Numbered from the stretch's first letter, positions 36,101-44,180 are shown. The stretch: 64,000 nucleotides of DNA from Bin5 sp022827195 (GCA_965208275.1 OZ242331.1:2914001-2978000); one strand, 5' to 3'. The notes: generated by a model from the sequence alone, not told the origin. Made by a program: numbers and translations.

Positions 36101-36316
36101 GGCTTGAACGTCATCGGAGTGGCGGGGGATCACGACGCCCAACGGTTGGATCTGATATTGGCTCGCGTCAGTGCTATAGAGCATGCGGCTGTAGCCGTCG
36201 AACCGTACTTCGCCGTCAATGACCTGCTCCAGTTCGTGAACAAGCTCGCTTGTTTCCTGGAGTGAATTAGAGAAGTCAGAGCGCGGCCAACGTGGCGGCG
36301 TCTGGTTTCGAAGCAT
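33167..36316 (-). CDS. FAD/Fe-S fused D-2-hydroxyacid dehydrogenase (YdiJ-like, probably D-2-hydroxyglutarate)
   Basis: This 1049-residue fusion has an N-terminal FAD-binding PCMH domain (about 45-280, with PLLPRGGGSSLAGQ and ASIGGSIGNNATGSHS), a FAD-linked oxidase C-terminal domain to about 560, a 4Fe-4S domain with CVGCKACKSECP near residue 680, and C-terminal CCG domains (ACCGRPLITGG and DSGCCGMAGDFGYG). The length matches E. coli YdiJ (about 1018 residues), a D-2-hydroxyglutarate dehydrogenase. The first Fe-S site has only two obvious Cys (GVCRKLGTGTMCPSY). Electrons probably pass to the respiratory chain. It converges on the HOT-like gene that would make its substrate. D-lactate or glycolate are alternative substrates. 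Confidence 0.88.
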   Translation of the reverse strand: MLRNQTPPRWPRSDFSNSLQETSELVHELEQVIDGEVRFDGYSRMLYSTDASQYQIQPLGVVIPRHSDDVQAAVELAARHRVPLLPRGGGSSLAGQCVGPGLVIDTSKYMDKILAVDVEARTATVQAGVSIGVFNRTLAPLGLMLGPDPASADRASIGGSIGNNATGSHSILYGMMADNLLETEVVLSDGSTACFGPVTSAAMESRQRGDSLEAQIYREVPAIVNAQFEQILERWPRHWRRVSGYNLDRLLAALLHQDGFAPEENHSTASAALLQARLGFDSLFQSEYCDSSQFEQFNLSQLIAGSEGTLATVTSATLQLVPKPKMTALAVVHFDRLIDACASIPDILEKQPSASELLDKHLMDLARAQPEWAKRLHFVEGDPEAVLLTEFYGASESELTSKMDGLERHLRSRGRKSTVIKLLNPARQKDVWDVRKAGLNILMGRRGDYKPVPGIEDVSVPQEKLADYLEKILDFCGQQEDVPGIAVYAHASAGCLHVRPLLNLKKQTGIDALRIVGKHACDLAVSFGGAMSGEHGDGLARSYLHPRLFGADLYGALRQVKQVFDPENRMNPGKIIDAPASTENLRFGQEYDTIELRTVFDWSSDFGYAEAIEMCNGAGVCRKLGTGTMCPSYIATRDEQDTTRGRANALRNALAGRIPREELFSPQMYEVMDLCVGCKACKSECPSAVDMARIKAEFLVHYYAENGLPLFNRLMGLLPTLNRLLYRFGRPLIPLVNWSLKTPPAKSLLLRAGIDPRRNLPAYAPSTFSSLFARREEAGLPRADSSEGSPDVILFHDTWAEYNHPEVGQAAVEVLEAVGYRVHLAEGRACCGRPLITGGQADKVRSWVDQNVALLAPYARQGVSIVGIEPSCILTLRDEYPDLASDREEALLLAESAFTFDEFIVLATAAADEVAEPSRPSLLPIWRNDAGTAYLHGHCHQKALIGNEASIDALRASGYTVELIDSGCCGMAGDFGYGLDHYEVSRAIGEERLFPAVRDLPADAVLVASGTSCRDQIVQFAGKAPVHMAQALAAALKISASDSGVKGTP

Positions 36317-36574
36317 GCTGAATCATCTTGGCGTCATTCCGAGGCTTTCGCGAATCGTTTCGGGATTCAGAGTTGTACCTGAGATCAGCGAACGGCAATG
36401 GCGGTCCATTCAAGCGACGGACAACCAGGCCAACGCGCTTTATCAGATTCCGCAGATACGGTATACTCGCTACTTGAATAGGCTAGGTTGGCGTTCACCG
36501 ACGAAGACTGGGACAAATATTTGTAGATCTTGTGTACCGGTCCGTCGTCCATATTCGCAATACAGGAGAACGGA

Positions 36575-36841
36575 ATGACCCATAGCGTAACCGGAAACGG
36601 CGCCCGGATCAAAATGTACACGACGACATGGTGCCCGGATTGCTGGCGGGCGAAGTCGGTGATGGAGAGTCAAGGCGTTGACTTCGTGGAGATTGATATT
36701 GAAGGCGACGAAGATGCCAGGGAGTTGGTGCAGCGGCTCAACAACGGATTCATGTCGGTTCCGACGATTGTCTTTCCCGACGGCGACGTAATGACCGAGC
36801 CGTCCACGACGGCGTTGATGGCAAAGCTAACGAAACAGTAG
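36575..36841 (+). CDS. Glutaredoxin/mycoredoxin-like protein
   Basis: This 88-residue thioredoxin-fold protein starts at ATG 36575 with an AGGAG site; an earlier in-frame ATG at 36530 lacks one. The active site is TTTWCPDCWRAK, a CPDC dithiol, and the cis-Pro motif is MSVPTIVFPDG. The size and 'YTTTWCPDCWRAK' pattern are close to the Mrx-type glutaredoxins of Actinobacteria and Chloroflexota, which reduce mixed disulfides with low-molecular-weight thiols. A possible promoter (TTTATC-17-TATACT, 36439-36467) lies about 100 bases upstream. It is followed after 33 bases by the cupin gene. Confidence 0.86.
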   Translation: MTHSVTGNGARIKMYTTTWCPDCWRAKSVMESQGVDFVEIDIEGDEDARELVQRLNNGFMSVPTIVFPDGDVMTEPSTTALMAKLTKQ

Positions 36842-36874
36842 TGCCAGGTCACTCCGAAACTTGGGGCGAAGGGA

Positions 36875-37207
36875 ATGGGCAGATACAGTCTGGAGACTGT
36901 GCCCGAGCGGGAGCTGTATCCCGGCTATTTTGGCAAGGTGATCCATAGCCAGAACATGACGCTCGTATACTGGAGGGTGAAAGCCGGTTCGCACCTGCCC
37001 GCCCACGATCATCCCCACGAGCAGGTAGTGACCGTGTTGGAAGGAAGATTTGAATTGAGCTTCAGCGGCGGCGAGACTCGTGTGCTGGGGCCGGGCGAAA
37101 TTGCAGTCATTGCGGGAACCCGCGAGCATGCCGGGCGAGCCGTAACCGACTGCAAGTTCCTGGACGTGTGCCATCCCCTGCGCCAGGGATTTTTGGTGGA
37201 AAAGTAA
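36875..37207 (+). CDS. Cupin domain protein
   Basis: This 110-residue single-domain cupin has the first metal-binding motif in 'GSHLPAHDHPHEQVVTVLEG' (His, His, Glu) and the second in 'GEIAVIAGTREHAGRA' (His). It is probably a small metal-binding enzyme or sensor; single cupins vary too widely to name a substrate. It is 33 bases after the glutaredoxin gene, so both are probably on one message. Confidence 0.82.
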   Translation: MGRYSLETVPERELYPGYFGKVIHSQNMTLVYWRVKAGSHLPAHDHPHEQVVTVLEGRFELSFSGGETRVLGPGEIAVIAGTREHAGRAVTDCKFLDVCHPLRQGFLVEK

Positions 37208-37399
37208 GAGGTACAATGGACATAATGGGGAGAGTTGCCGAGGTCCCTGCCAGTCTGAGGATACGGCGGGCGGATAACGGTGGTGCAGGCGTATCGACCC
37301 CGCAGTTCTGATGCAAATTGGCAGACCCGCTTCCGCAAGAAAGCGATGGTCTGTTTTCTCATTGTGTGAAAGGAACCGAGAAAGGTTGGGCGCTGCGTA

Positions 37400-38134
37400 A
37401 TGGAACTGTCAATTCTGAATCATGTCGACCTGAGCCAGAGGCTGAAGCGGAAGGACTACGAAGAACTCCTGGAGGCGCGCCAGCAGAAGTTTCTGGCTTT
37501 GCGCCTGCGGCTGGGCGGCCAGATCGGAGGGAAGATCGGCCCGCCGCTGTTGATTCTGTTCGAAGGTTGGGATGCGGCCGGAAAGGGCGGCTGTATCCGG
37601 CGGCTTACTGCCCCCCTTGATCCCCGTCACTTTTCTGTACATCAGTACCAGGCACCGACCGACCGTGAAAAGCGGCATCACTTTCTCTGGCGGTTCTGGC
37701 CGGCCGTTCCCGGTAGAGGCGGCATGTGCATCTTTGACCGGACCTGGTATGGGCGCGTCCTGGTGGAGAGGGTGGAGGGCTTTGCCAGCGTGCCGGACTG
37801 GCGGCGAGCCTACGAGGAGATTCGGCACTGGGAGTCTCTGCTCGTTTCTGACGGGACGATCCTGATCAAGTTCTTCCTGCATATCTCCTCTAAGGAGCAG
37901 AAACAGCGCTTCGAAAGCCGCGCCGTCGATCCGTTGCGCCAGTGGAAGCTGACCGACGAGGACTGGCGAAACCGGAAGAAGCGTGATGCGTACGAAGAGG
38001 CGATAGAGGAGATGGTGCAAAAGACCGACACGGTGCTGGCGCCATGGACGATTGTTGCCGCCGAGTCGAAACGATTCGCGCGCATCAAGGTATTGGAGAC
38101 GGTGATTCAGAATGTAGAGGCCGCGCTGGGCTGA
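37400..38134 (+). CDS. Polyphosphate kinase 2 family protein
   Basis: This 244-residue protein has the PPK2 P-loop FEGWDAAGKGGCIRR and Walker B region FDRTWYGRVLVERV, plus the lid segment 'FWPAVPGRGG' and the later WYGR-RVEGFA part. PPK2 enzymes phosphorylate nucleoside mono- or diphosphates with polyphosphate; the single-domain size fits class I or III. The ATG at 37400 has only a weak ribosome-binding site. The 192 bases upstream hold no gene. It follows a redox protein and cupin and precedes an SDR, a mixture that suggests a stress or energy-shortage locus, by inference. Confidence 0.88.
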   Translation: MELSILNHVDLSQRLKRKDYEELLEARQQKFLALRLRLGGQIGGKIGPPLLILFEGWDAAGKGGCIRRLTAPLDPRHFSVHQYQAPTDREKRHHFLWRFWPAVPGRGGMCIFDRTWYGRVLVERVEGFASVPDWRRAYEEIRHWESLLVSDGTILIKFFLHISSKEQKQRFESRAVDPLRQWKLTDEDWRNRKKRDAYEEAIEEMVQKTDTVLAPWTIVAAESKRFARIKVLETVIQNVEAALG

Positions 38135-38321
38135 TAGAGGTTGATTGGGGCAGGACACGGCAACATTGAAGGAATCTCTGGCCACCGAGCACAGAACGGG
38201 CAGGAGATTTGTACAGATTCGGAGAGCACAACAGAGAGGAGGCGCAAGGACTCATCCTTCGCGATTCCTCCCCGGCCATTTCGTTGAAAGTTCGCACGAA
38301 GACGACCACTATTCCTTGACT

Positions 38322-39089
38322 ATGGATCTGGTTGACAAAGTAGCACTAATCACAGGGGCTGCATCCGGTATCGGACGGGCCAGCGCGCATCGCTTCCTGA
38401 CCGAAGGGGCAACCGTGCTGGCTTGCGACATCGATGAAGACGGGTTGGCTTCGTTGGCCGCCGAACACGAGCAGGAGAGGCTACACTGCGTCGTTTGCGA
38501 CGTGACGCTGCGTACGGACGCGGAGGCAAGCGTGGATTACGCGGTTACGCAATGCGGCGGGCTGGACTGCCTGGTCAACTCGGCGGGCATTACACCGCGA
38601 ACATTGCCTCCCACTGCCGACTTTGAAGCCCGCTGGGACGCTGTAATGGAGGTGAATGCCAAGGGGGTCTTCCTGATGTCGCACGCGGCACTTGCTGTGA
38701 TGCGCCCCGCCGGCCGCGGATCGATCGTGAACCTGGTTTCGATCATGGGGATTGTCGCCTACCCGACATCGCTGCCCTTTTCGGACGGCTACACCGCCTA
38801 CCCTCACAGCAAAGGGGCGGTGGTTCAGATGACCAAGGAGATGGGCGTTCGCTTTGCCAGTGAAGGGGTCCGGATCAATGCCATTGCGCCGGCCTTTGTC
38901 TATACGCCGCTGACTGCGAACGTGACTGGCGACCCGGAAGTACACGCGGAGATGCGACGGCTGCACCCTATGGGGCGGATGGGCCGGGCGGAGGAGATCG
39001 CGGCGGTGGTTGCGTTTCTGGCCTCCGAAGATGCATCGTTTGTAACAGCGAGCGTTTGGCCGGTGGACGGCGGATACACGGCGCAGTAG
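38322..39089 (+). CDS. SDR family NAD(P)-dependent oxidoreductase
   Basis: This 255-residue classical SDR starts at ATG 38322 (MDLVDKVALITGAASGIGRA). The longer frame to 38145 has no SDR sequence and no ribosome-binding site. Motifs are TGAASGIG for the cofactor, NSAG, Ser in LVSIMG, and the Tyr-Lys pair in YPHSK. The C-terminal 'VWPVDGGYTAQ' is typical of 3-oxoacyl/glucose dehydrogenase-like members. Substrate unknown. It is 187 bases after the PPK2 gene, so it may have its own promoter. Confidence 0.88.
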   Translation: MDLVDKVALITGAASGIGRASAHRFLTEGATVLACDIDEDGLASLAAEHEQERLHCVVCDVTLRTDAEASVDYAVTQCGGLDCLVNSAGITPRTLPPTADFEARWDAVMEVNAKGVFLMSHAALAVMRPAGRGSIVNLVSIMGIVAYPTSLPFSDGYTAYPHSKGAVVQMTKEMGVRFASEGVRINAIAPAFVYTPLTANVTGDPEVHAEMRRLHPMGRMGRAEEIAAVVAFLASEDASFVTASVWPVDGGYTAQ

Positions 39090-39463
39090 GAGAAGCTGGT
39101 GTTCGCCGGCGCTGGCTCACACTGCCAATTGCCAGATAGCAATTTGAGCAAGCTGCCCAAACATTCGAAGACTGGGGATCTCCTCACGTCTGCGAGCATG
39201 GCCTGCGTCTGCCAAAGTCGGCTTTGGCTTCAGAGACCAATCGCCGTCCGGAATGAAGACGCGCTTCAGCACGGACGACTGGTACAGCCGCTAGAATCAC
39301 CACTGCAATACGATTCCTCGGCCTTCTCTTCGTTCAAATCACACCAACTTTTCTCACGAGACAGTTTCTGATAGGCGCCAACCATTTGTCCTATCACTAT
39401 CGCCTTCTGTTTGAATGCAGCAGTAGGCAGAATGTCTGAGCCTTCGCTACTTTAGCCGAAGCC
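39090..39463. other. Convergent intergenic region with a terminator-like hairpin
   Basis: This 374-base gap lies between the SDR gene and the molybdenum hydroxylase gene, which converge. No gene is apparent. A weak AT-rich hairpin (39127-39144) and a stronger imperfect one at the right end (39438-39465) are the only structures I see. Confidence 0.5.
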
Positions 39464-39465
39464 TC
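39438..39465. terminator. Imperfect hairpin at the 3' end of the molybdenum hydroxylase gene
   Basis: The sequence folds as three stacked stems (GAG/CTC, CTTCG/CGAAG, CTA/TAG) broken by a C-C mismatch and one bulged C, around a CTT loop. It abuts the stop codon of the minus-strand gene. It has no U-tract, so termination is uncertain. Confidence 0.3.
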
Positions 39466-42445
39466 AGGAGTCTCGCAGAGCCCGCCACACGCGTTCGGGG
39501 GTAAAAGGAATCTCACGGATTCGCACACCGGTGGCGTCGAAAATTGCGCTGGCAATGGCGGGGGCCATACCATCCATCGGAATCTCGGCGACGGCCTTGG
39601 CGCCAAATGGGCCGGTCGGCTCGTAGGTCTGTATCAGGATCGTATCCAGCAAGGGCATCTCGTCGGCGGCCAGGATCCTGTAGTCGCCGAATCTGCCGAC
39701 TTGCAGGCGTCCCTTCTCGTCATAGGGCATCTCCTCGCACAGGGCGTAGCCGAGCGCTTGGGTCATGCCGCCTTCGACCTGGCCGCTGGCGGTCACTGGG
39801 TTAATGGCTACGCCGCAGTCGACCGCCATCACCGCCTTTTCGACCGTCACTTGACCGGTTTCGGTGTCCACCTCCAGTGCGGCGTACTGGGCGGCAAAGG
39901 GAGGAGGGCTGACATAGCTCATATGGCTGGCGGTGGCCATGATCTGGTGCTGTTCTTCCTGATGGATGCTGTGAAGAGCAAGCTTTTTGAGGGAGACAGT
40001 ACGGCCATCGGGGGCGTGAATGTGCTTGTTCTCCAGCCAGAGTTGCTCGGCGCTTGCGCCAACGAGCAGATGCGCGGCGGCGTGGCTGCGAATCTGGAGG
40101 CTTACGTCTTCGGCTGCCTTCAGCACGGCGCCGCCGGAGATGTAAGTGGTACTGCTGGCGTATGCGCCTGTGTCAAAGGGCGTAAAGTCGGTATCGCTGC
40201 TGTAGATAAGGACTTGCTGGAGGGGGACGCCGAGAGCTTCAGCCGCAATCTGTGCGAGGACGGTATCAGAGCCGGTCCCGAGGTCGGTTGCTCCGACGAG
40301 CAGATTGAATGAGCCGTCGTCGTTGAGTTTGATGCTGGCGGCGCCCATGTCCAGCCCGGCGATGCCGGTGCCGTGCATACATATTGCAAGACCGATGCCA
40401 CGGCGGATATTGGGTCGGTCCGGCGGGGCTTTCCAAATGGGGTCGTAGCGTCGCGTCCAATCTACCGAGGTTGCTCCGGCTTCGACGCATTCGGCCAGCC
40501 CATTGCTCTGCACCGTCTGAGGGAAACCCTCGCGGCCTTCGCCCATAGCGACAGCCATAGGCAGCGACTGGCCCTCTTTTACCCAGTTCAAGCGCTTGAA
40601 CTCCACCGGATCGATGCCAAAAGCCAGCGCCATCTCCTCCATGTGTTGTTCCAACCCGAAGAGGGCCTGGGGTGCGCCGTAGCCGCGAAAGGCACCGGGC
40701 ACGGGTTTGTTGGTGTAGATTACATCGCAATCGAAGCGTGCCGCGGGGAGCCAGTAGGTGCTGAGCGCGCGAAAGCCTGTGACCATTTGCACTGTGAGAC
40801 CGTGGGTTCCGTAAGCGCCAGTGTCGGCCACGACCCGAACTTCCATTCCGACCAGTTTTCCGTTCGCGTCGATGCCGCTGCGGAAGCGCAACCACTGCGG
40901 GTGACGGGTGCGCGCGGAGCTAAACTCCAGTTGACGCGTGTATTCGAATTTGACAGGTCTGCCGGTGGCGATTGTCAGGTGGGCGCACAGGTCCTCGATC
41001 AGCATTTCCTGCTTGCCGCCGAATCCGCCGCCGATACGCGGCTTAACAACTCGAATGCGTCGAACCGGCAGGCCAAGCAGGGGGGCAACCATTCGGCGTA
41101 CGTGGAAAGGCACTTGTGTACTCGTGCGAATGACGAGTCGGTCGTCTTCGTCCCAATAGGTGATGACAACATGGGGTTCGATGCTGGCCTGCTGCACCTG
41201 ATGCACCCGGTATTCGCTTTCAAAGACAAAGGCGGCGGAGGCCAGGGCTTCATCCACGTCGTTGTGGTCCACGCGCAACTTCACGGCGATGTTGCGGGCG
41301 GGATCGTGGACCATCTGGGCGTCGTCTTCGTCGTGAATCACGGGCGCGCCGGGTTGCATCGCATCTTCAGGGGAAAAGACGGCGGGCAATTCCTCGAATT
41401 CGACGCAGACTCGTTCCAATGCCTCCTGCACGAGTTCGGGCGTCTCGGCTGCGACGGTCGCCACGCGGTCGCCCACGTATCGGACCTTTGAATCGAGGCT
41501 TACTTGGTCGTAGGGAGGCGGCTGAGGATAACTTTGTCCGCCGCTGGCATAGATGACACGCGGCAGGTCGGCGTAGGTCTGTACGGCGTGGACGCCAGGG
41601 ATAGCCAACGCTTCGGAGGCATCGATCGAGCGGATGCGGGCGTGGGCGACCGGGCTGGTGAGGAGGCCGGCGTAGAGCATACCGGGCATCTCGACATCGT
41701 CTGTAAAGACGGGGCGCCCCTTGGCCAATTTGAAAGCATCGACCTTTGGCTCGGGCTTGTTGACGACCTGAGTTTGGGGAGGAGCAAGCGTGACGGTTAC
41801 GCTTTGGGTCTGGGTAAGCGTATCCTGCCCGCCATCGTGCCACCCATTGGACGGAGGCTCGTTTTCGGCGCCCTCCGCGGGCCATTCGCGGGTGGTCGGC
41901 GCGTCGCGCACGTCAATTTGGGGCGGGTGCGTCGACTCTCCTCTCAGCTGGGCCGCGGCTCGCAGAATCGCCTGGACCGGTTTCACGTACCCTGTACAGC
42001 GGCAAAGAACGCCGGCAATAGCGGTACGGACGGCGGCTTCGCAGGGATGCGGGTCGGTGTCGAGAAGGTCCTGGGCGGCCAGGATCTGTGCGGGTGTGCA
42101 GTAGCCGCATTGGATTGCGCCACATTCGATGAACTGCTGTTGCAACGCGGAAACCGGTGAGTTGAAACGGTCCGCATCGTCTATCTCCAGCCCTTCAAGG
42201 GTGACTATAGATGCGCCGTCGGCTTGGGAGGCAAGGAGGACTCCGCTGTTGACGAGACGGTAGCTGGTCGGGCTGTCGGGTGTTCTGGTGAATAGGAGTG
42301 CGTCCGAGCCGCTCTCGCCGGTCTCGTCGGCGTGTTTAAGGCTGAAGAAGCGAAGACGACGGAGGGCCGTACGCAGCAGTTCGCCCGGGTGGCTGTCGAA
42401 GCGGTGGAGGGTTCCATTGATGGTAAGGGATACTGGTTTTTGCAT
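39464..42445 (-). CDS. Molybdenum hydroxylase: fused Fe-S (CoxS-like) and Moco (CoxL-like) subunits, one cluster degenerate
   Basis: This 993-residue xanthine dehydrogenase-family protein joins the small Fe-S subunit (about 1-170) to the Moco subunit (about 230-993). The second cluster is intact (QCGYCTPAQ and VLCRCTGY). The plant-ferredoxin-type cluster has lost all four Cys: aligned positions are Asp40, Ser45, Asp48 and Gly68. The Moco domain keeps GAFRGYGAPQAL and the late Glu in GPFGAKAVAEIP, so catalysis is plausible. A separate FAD subunit lies 37 bases upstream. Such enzymes hydroxylate aldehydes or N-heterocycles; the substrate is unknown. The ATG has an AAGGAC site. Electron flow to FAD is in doubt because the missing cluster normally bridges to it. 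Confidence 0.88.
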   Translation of the reverse strand: MQKPVSLTINGTLHRFDSHPGELLRTALRRLRFFSLKHADETGESGSDALLFTRTPDSPTSYRLVNSGVLLASQADGASIVTLEGLEIDDADRFNSPVSALQQQFIECGAIQCGYCTPAQILAAQDLLDTDPHPCEAAVRTAIAGVLCRCTGYVKPVQAILRAAAQLRGESTHPPQIDVRDAPTTREWPAEGAENEPPSNGWHDGGQDTLTQTQSVTVTLAPPQTQVVNKPEPKVDAFKLAKGRPVFTDDVEMPGMLYAGLLTSPVAHARIRSIDASEALAIPGVHAVQTYADLPRVIYASGGQSYPQPPPYDQVSLDSKVRYVGDRVATVAAETPELVQEALERVCVEFEELPAVFSPEDAMQPGAPVIHDEDDAQMVHDPARNIAVKLRVDHNDVDEALASAAFVFESEYRVHQVQQASIEPHVVITYWDEDDRLVIRTSTQVPFHVRRMVAPLLGLPVRRIRVVKPRIGGGFGGKQEMLIEDLCAHLTIATGRPVKFEYTRQLEFSSARTRHPQWLRFRSGIDANGKLVGMEVRVVADTGAYGTHGLTVQMVTGFRALSTYWLPAARFDCDVIYTNKPVPGAFRGYGAPQALFGLEQHMEEMALAFGIDPVEFKRLNWVKEGQSLPMAVAMGEGREGFPQTVQSNGLAECVEAGATSVDWTRRYDPIWKAPPDRPNIRRGIGLAICMHGTGIAGLDMGAASIKLNDDGSFNLLVGATDLGTGSDTVLAQIAAEALGVPLQQVLIYSSDTDFTPFDTGAYASSTTYISGGAVLKAAEDVSLQIRSHAAAHLLVGASAEQLWLENKHIHAPDGRTVSLKKLALHSIHQEEQHQIMATASHMSYVSPPPFAAQYAALEVDTETGQVTVEKAVMAVDCGVAINPVTASGQVEGGMTQALGYALCEEMPYDEKGRLQVGRFGDYRILAADEMPLLDTILIQTYEPTGPFGAKAVAEIPMDGMAPAIASAIFDATGVRIREIPFTPERVWRALRDS

Positions 42446-42482
42446 AGTCCTTGGTCTGGAATGGGCAGGGAAGTGTGGCCAA

Positions 42483-43289
42483 TTACAATTGGTCGCCGGA
42501 CATACAGGCGAGCGCCCGTTTGCGCACGATCTCGGACATCGTCAGTCTGTACTCGGCGCTACCCTTGAAGTCGTCTGGAGGATTGAGCTCGCTTCCCGAC
42601 AAGAGTGGCCGCGTGCCGACTCCACAGAGTCCGATACGGACCGCTCCCCGGGAAACAGATGGCGCTTGAGAGGAGCCTCCATTTGGGAATTCAATTGCAA
42701 TGGCTGCGACGATGCAGCGATCCATGGGTGTGCGGGCGATGCGCGCGTGCCCGCTTTCGAACTGCACCAAAGACAATCGCATCTCGGTAATGAGATCAGC
42801 CCTGCACGTCGGTTGCGATTGTCCTGAGATGTAATCCTCAAACGATTGGACCGTTTCGACTTCATCGCGGGTGAGGGAGACGATCGCGGCGTCTAGCGCC
42901 AGCAGTGCGGCGAATAGTTCGCTATCGGGCTCGGCCAGAGCGATGAGGCCGCCCACGGTGGCGGCGTTGCAGAGATTCTGAGGTCCTTCAAAGCGGGCCG
43001 TTCGCGGCAGAATCCCGCCAGCGAAAGAAGCGCAGACAGGATGTTGGACCAGGTCTGTGAGTGTCGTCATCGCGCCGACTTGCAAGTAATGCCCATCCCT
43101 CTCGATAAAGGAGAGGTCTAGGCCGGCAAGGTCGACGACGCCATCCACATCGCGGCGCTGCCGCGTCTCGAGCGCAGGGACCAGGTGTGTGCCCCCGGCC
43201 AGAGGGAGGCGCCGCGAACGGGGGTCTGCCAGAAGATCCAATGCCTGCGAAAGCGTCTCTGCTCTGTGATACTCTGGTAGAATCGCCAT
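42483..43289 (-). CDS. FAD-binding subunit of molybdenum hydroxylase (CoxM-like)
   Basis: This 268-residue protein has the FAD-binding PCMH fold with PLAGGTHLVP (about 29-38), VGAMTTLTDL and NAATVGG (about 108-114), followed by a C-terminal CO-dehydrogenase-flavoprotein-like domain. It is slightly short for the family (usually 280-300). It precedes the Fe-S/Moco gene by 37 bases on the same strand and should pair with it as the electron-accepting flavin subunit. Confidence 0.88.
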   Translation of the reverse strand: MAILPEYHRAETLSQALDLLADPRSRRLPLAGGTHLVPALETRQRRDVDGVVDLAGLDLSFIERDGHYLQVGAMTTLTDLVQHPVCASFAGGILPRTARFEGPQNLCNAATVGGLIALAEPDSELFAALLALDAAIVSLTRDEVETVQSFEDYISGQSQPTCRADLITEMRLSLVQFESGHARIARTPMDRCIVAAIAIEFPNGGSSQAPSVSRGAVRIGLCGVGTRPLLSGSELNPPDDFKGSAEYRLTMSEIVRKRALACMSGDQL

Positions 43290-43372
43290 ATCGAGAGGTT
43301 AGAATTCCCTATTTGCGCGGTGAAGTTGCGCCTCGCGGCGCAGCGATTTGCATTCGCCCACTGCTCCCTCTT

Positions 43373-43999
43373 TCACGCACCCGGAGGCGGGTCCGGCGCG
43401 AGGTCCAATTCCTGAAGCAGACCGACGAGGCTGAAATTCATTGCTAGGACGACTGCCGCCGGCGTAAGCAAAAAGATGGGTAGGACGGTGGCAATGCTTA
43501 CAACGATTAAGAGGACCTGGAACAGGAACATCAGGAAGGTGTATAGAGGGTGGCGCAGCGCAAGAATGAAGGCATTGCGCAGCACCATTTTCAGGCTCAT
43601 TTCGTCCTGCTGCCAGAGGAGCGGGAAGAAGTACTGCCCAGCCATGAGAATTATCAACAAGATCCAGACCCAGACGATGCTGATGATTCGCGCCCAGTCG
43701 GCCGGGCTGCTTCCGTAGAATCGAATGTTCATTGCCACGCCGGCGACGAGCAAAATGTTAACGCCGAGCAGCAACCAGCTCTTTCCAATCGTCTCGCGTG
43801 CGCCGTCCCAGAAGAAACCGCTGTCCACGCGGCGGTAGTTGGCAACCCGGTTGGCAGCATTGTGGATGCCGGCGGTAACCGGCGCAGCAGGCAGGACGAG
43901 AAATACACCGACCCACCATAGCACACTGAGCCAGACCCACAGCAACAGGTCCTCGTAAAGCGCCTTGATCGTGCGCCACATTACTGTAAATGCCTTCAT
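43373..43999 (-). CDS. YesL/DUF624-like membrane protein
   Basis: This 208-residue protein has five to six hydrophobic helices. The start is taken as the ATG at 43999 (MKAFTVMWRTIKALYEDLL), 47 bases after the predicted transcription start; an in-frame start at 44020 lies closer to the promoter. The N-terminal helix with TAGIHNAANRVANYR and the overall layout resemble the YesL family, often found with carbohydrate-uptake genes. The function is unknown. It has its own promoter and diverges from metG. Confidence 0.72.
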   Translation of the reverse strand: MKAFTVMWRTIKALYEDLLLWVWLSVLWWVGVFLVLPAAPVTAGIHNAANRVANYRRVDSGFFWDGARETIGKSWLLLGVNILLVAGVAMNIRFYGSSPADWARIISIVWVWILLIILMAGQYFFPLLWQQDEMSLKMVLRNAFILALRHPLYTFLMFLFQVLLIVVSIATVLPIFLLTPAAVVLAMNFSLVGLLQELDLAPDPPPGA

Positions 44000-44052
44000 T
44001 CCGGTATCACAGTACCCCACGTAGAAACGCGACCGACGTCTGACTCTGCACC

Positions 44053-44082
44053 ATTATATCCGCCCGAGATCTGAAATGGCAA
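44053..44082 (-). promoter_or_regulatory. Promoter of the YesL-like gene (TTGCCA-18-TATAAT)
   Basis: On the minus strand TTGCCA (44082-44077) is 18 bases from a perfect TATAAT (44058-44053). This is one of the best sigma70-type matches in the window and points away from metG. Confidence 0.6.
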
Positions 44083-44180
44083 GAGTGGGCACTGTGCCGA
44101 AAAGAGAGAGAATTTCAAAAGGCTGGGTCCGCGTGCTCGCGTCTCCAATCGCGAGGTGCTGGTACTTTTGAATCGGCTGC

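Noticed and set aside
39127..39144. AATTGC-CAGATA-GCAATT hairpin
   Set aside because: It is only 6 bp and AT-rich with no U-tract; too weak to call a terminator.
40373..41491. A 372-codon plus-strand open frame
   Set aside because: It is the antisense shadow of the Moco domain of the molybdenum hydroxylase, with no recognisable motif.
44136..44155. CTCGCG-N8-CGCGAG hairpin upstream of metG
   Set aside because: It lies upstream of the predicted metG promoter, so it would not be in the leader. I saw no T-box or riboswitch features around it.
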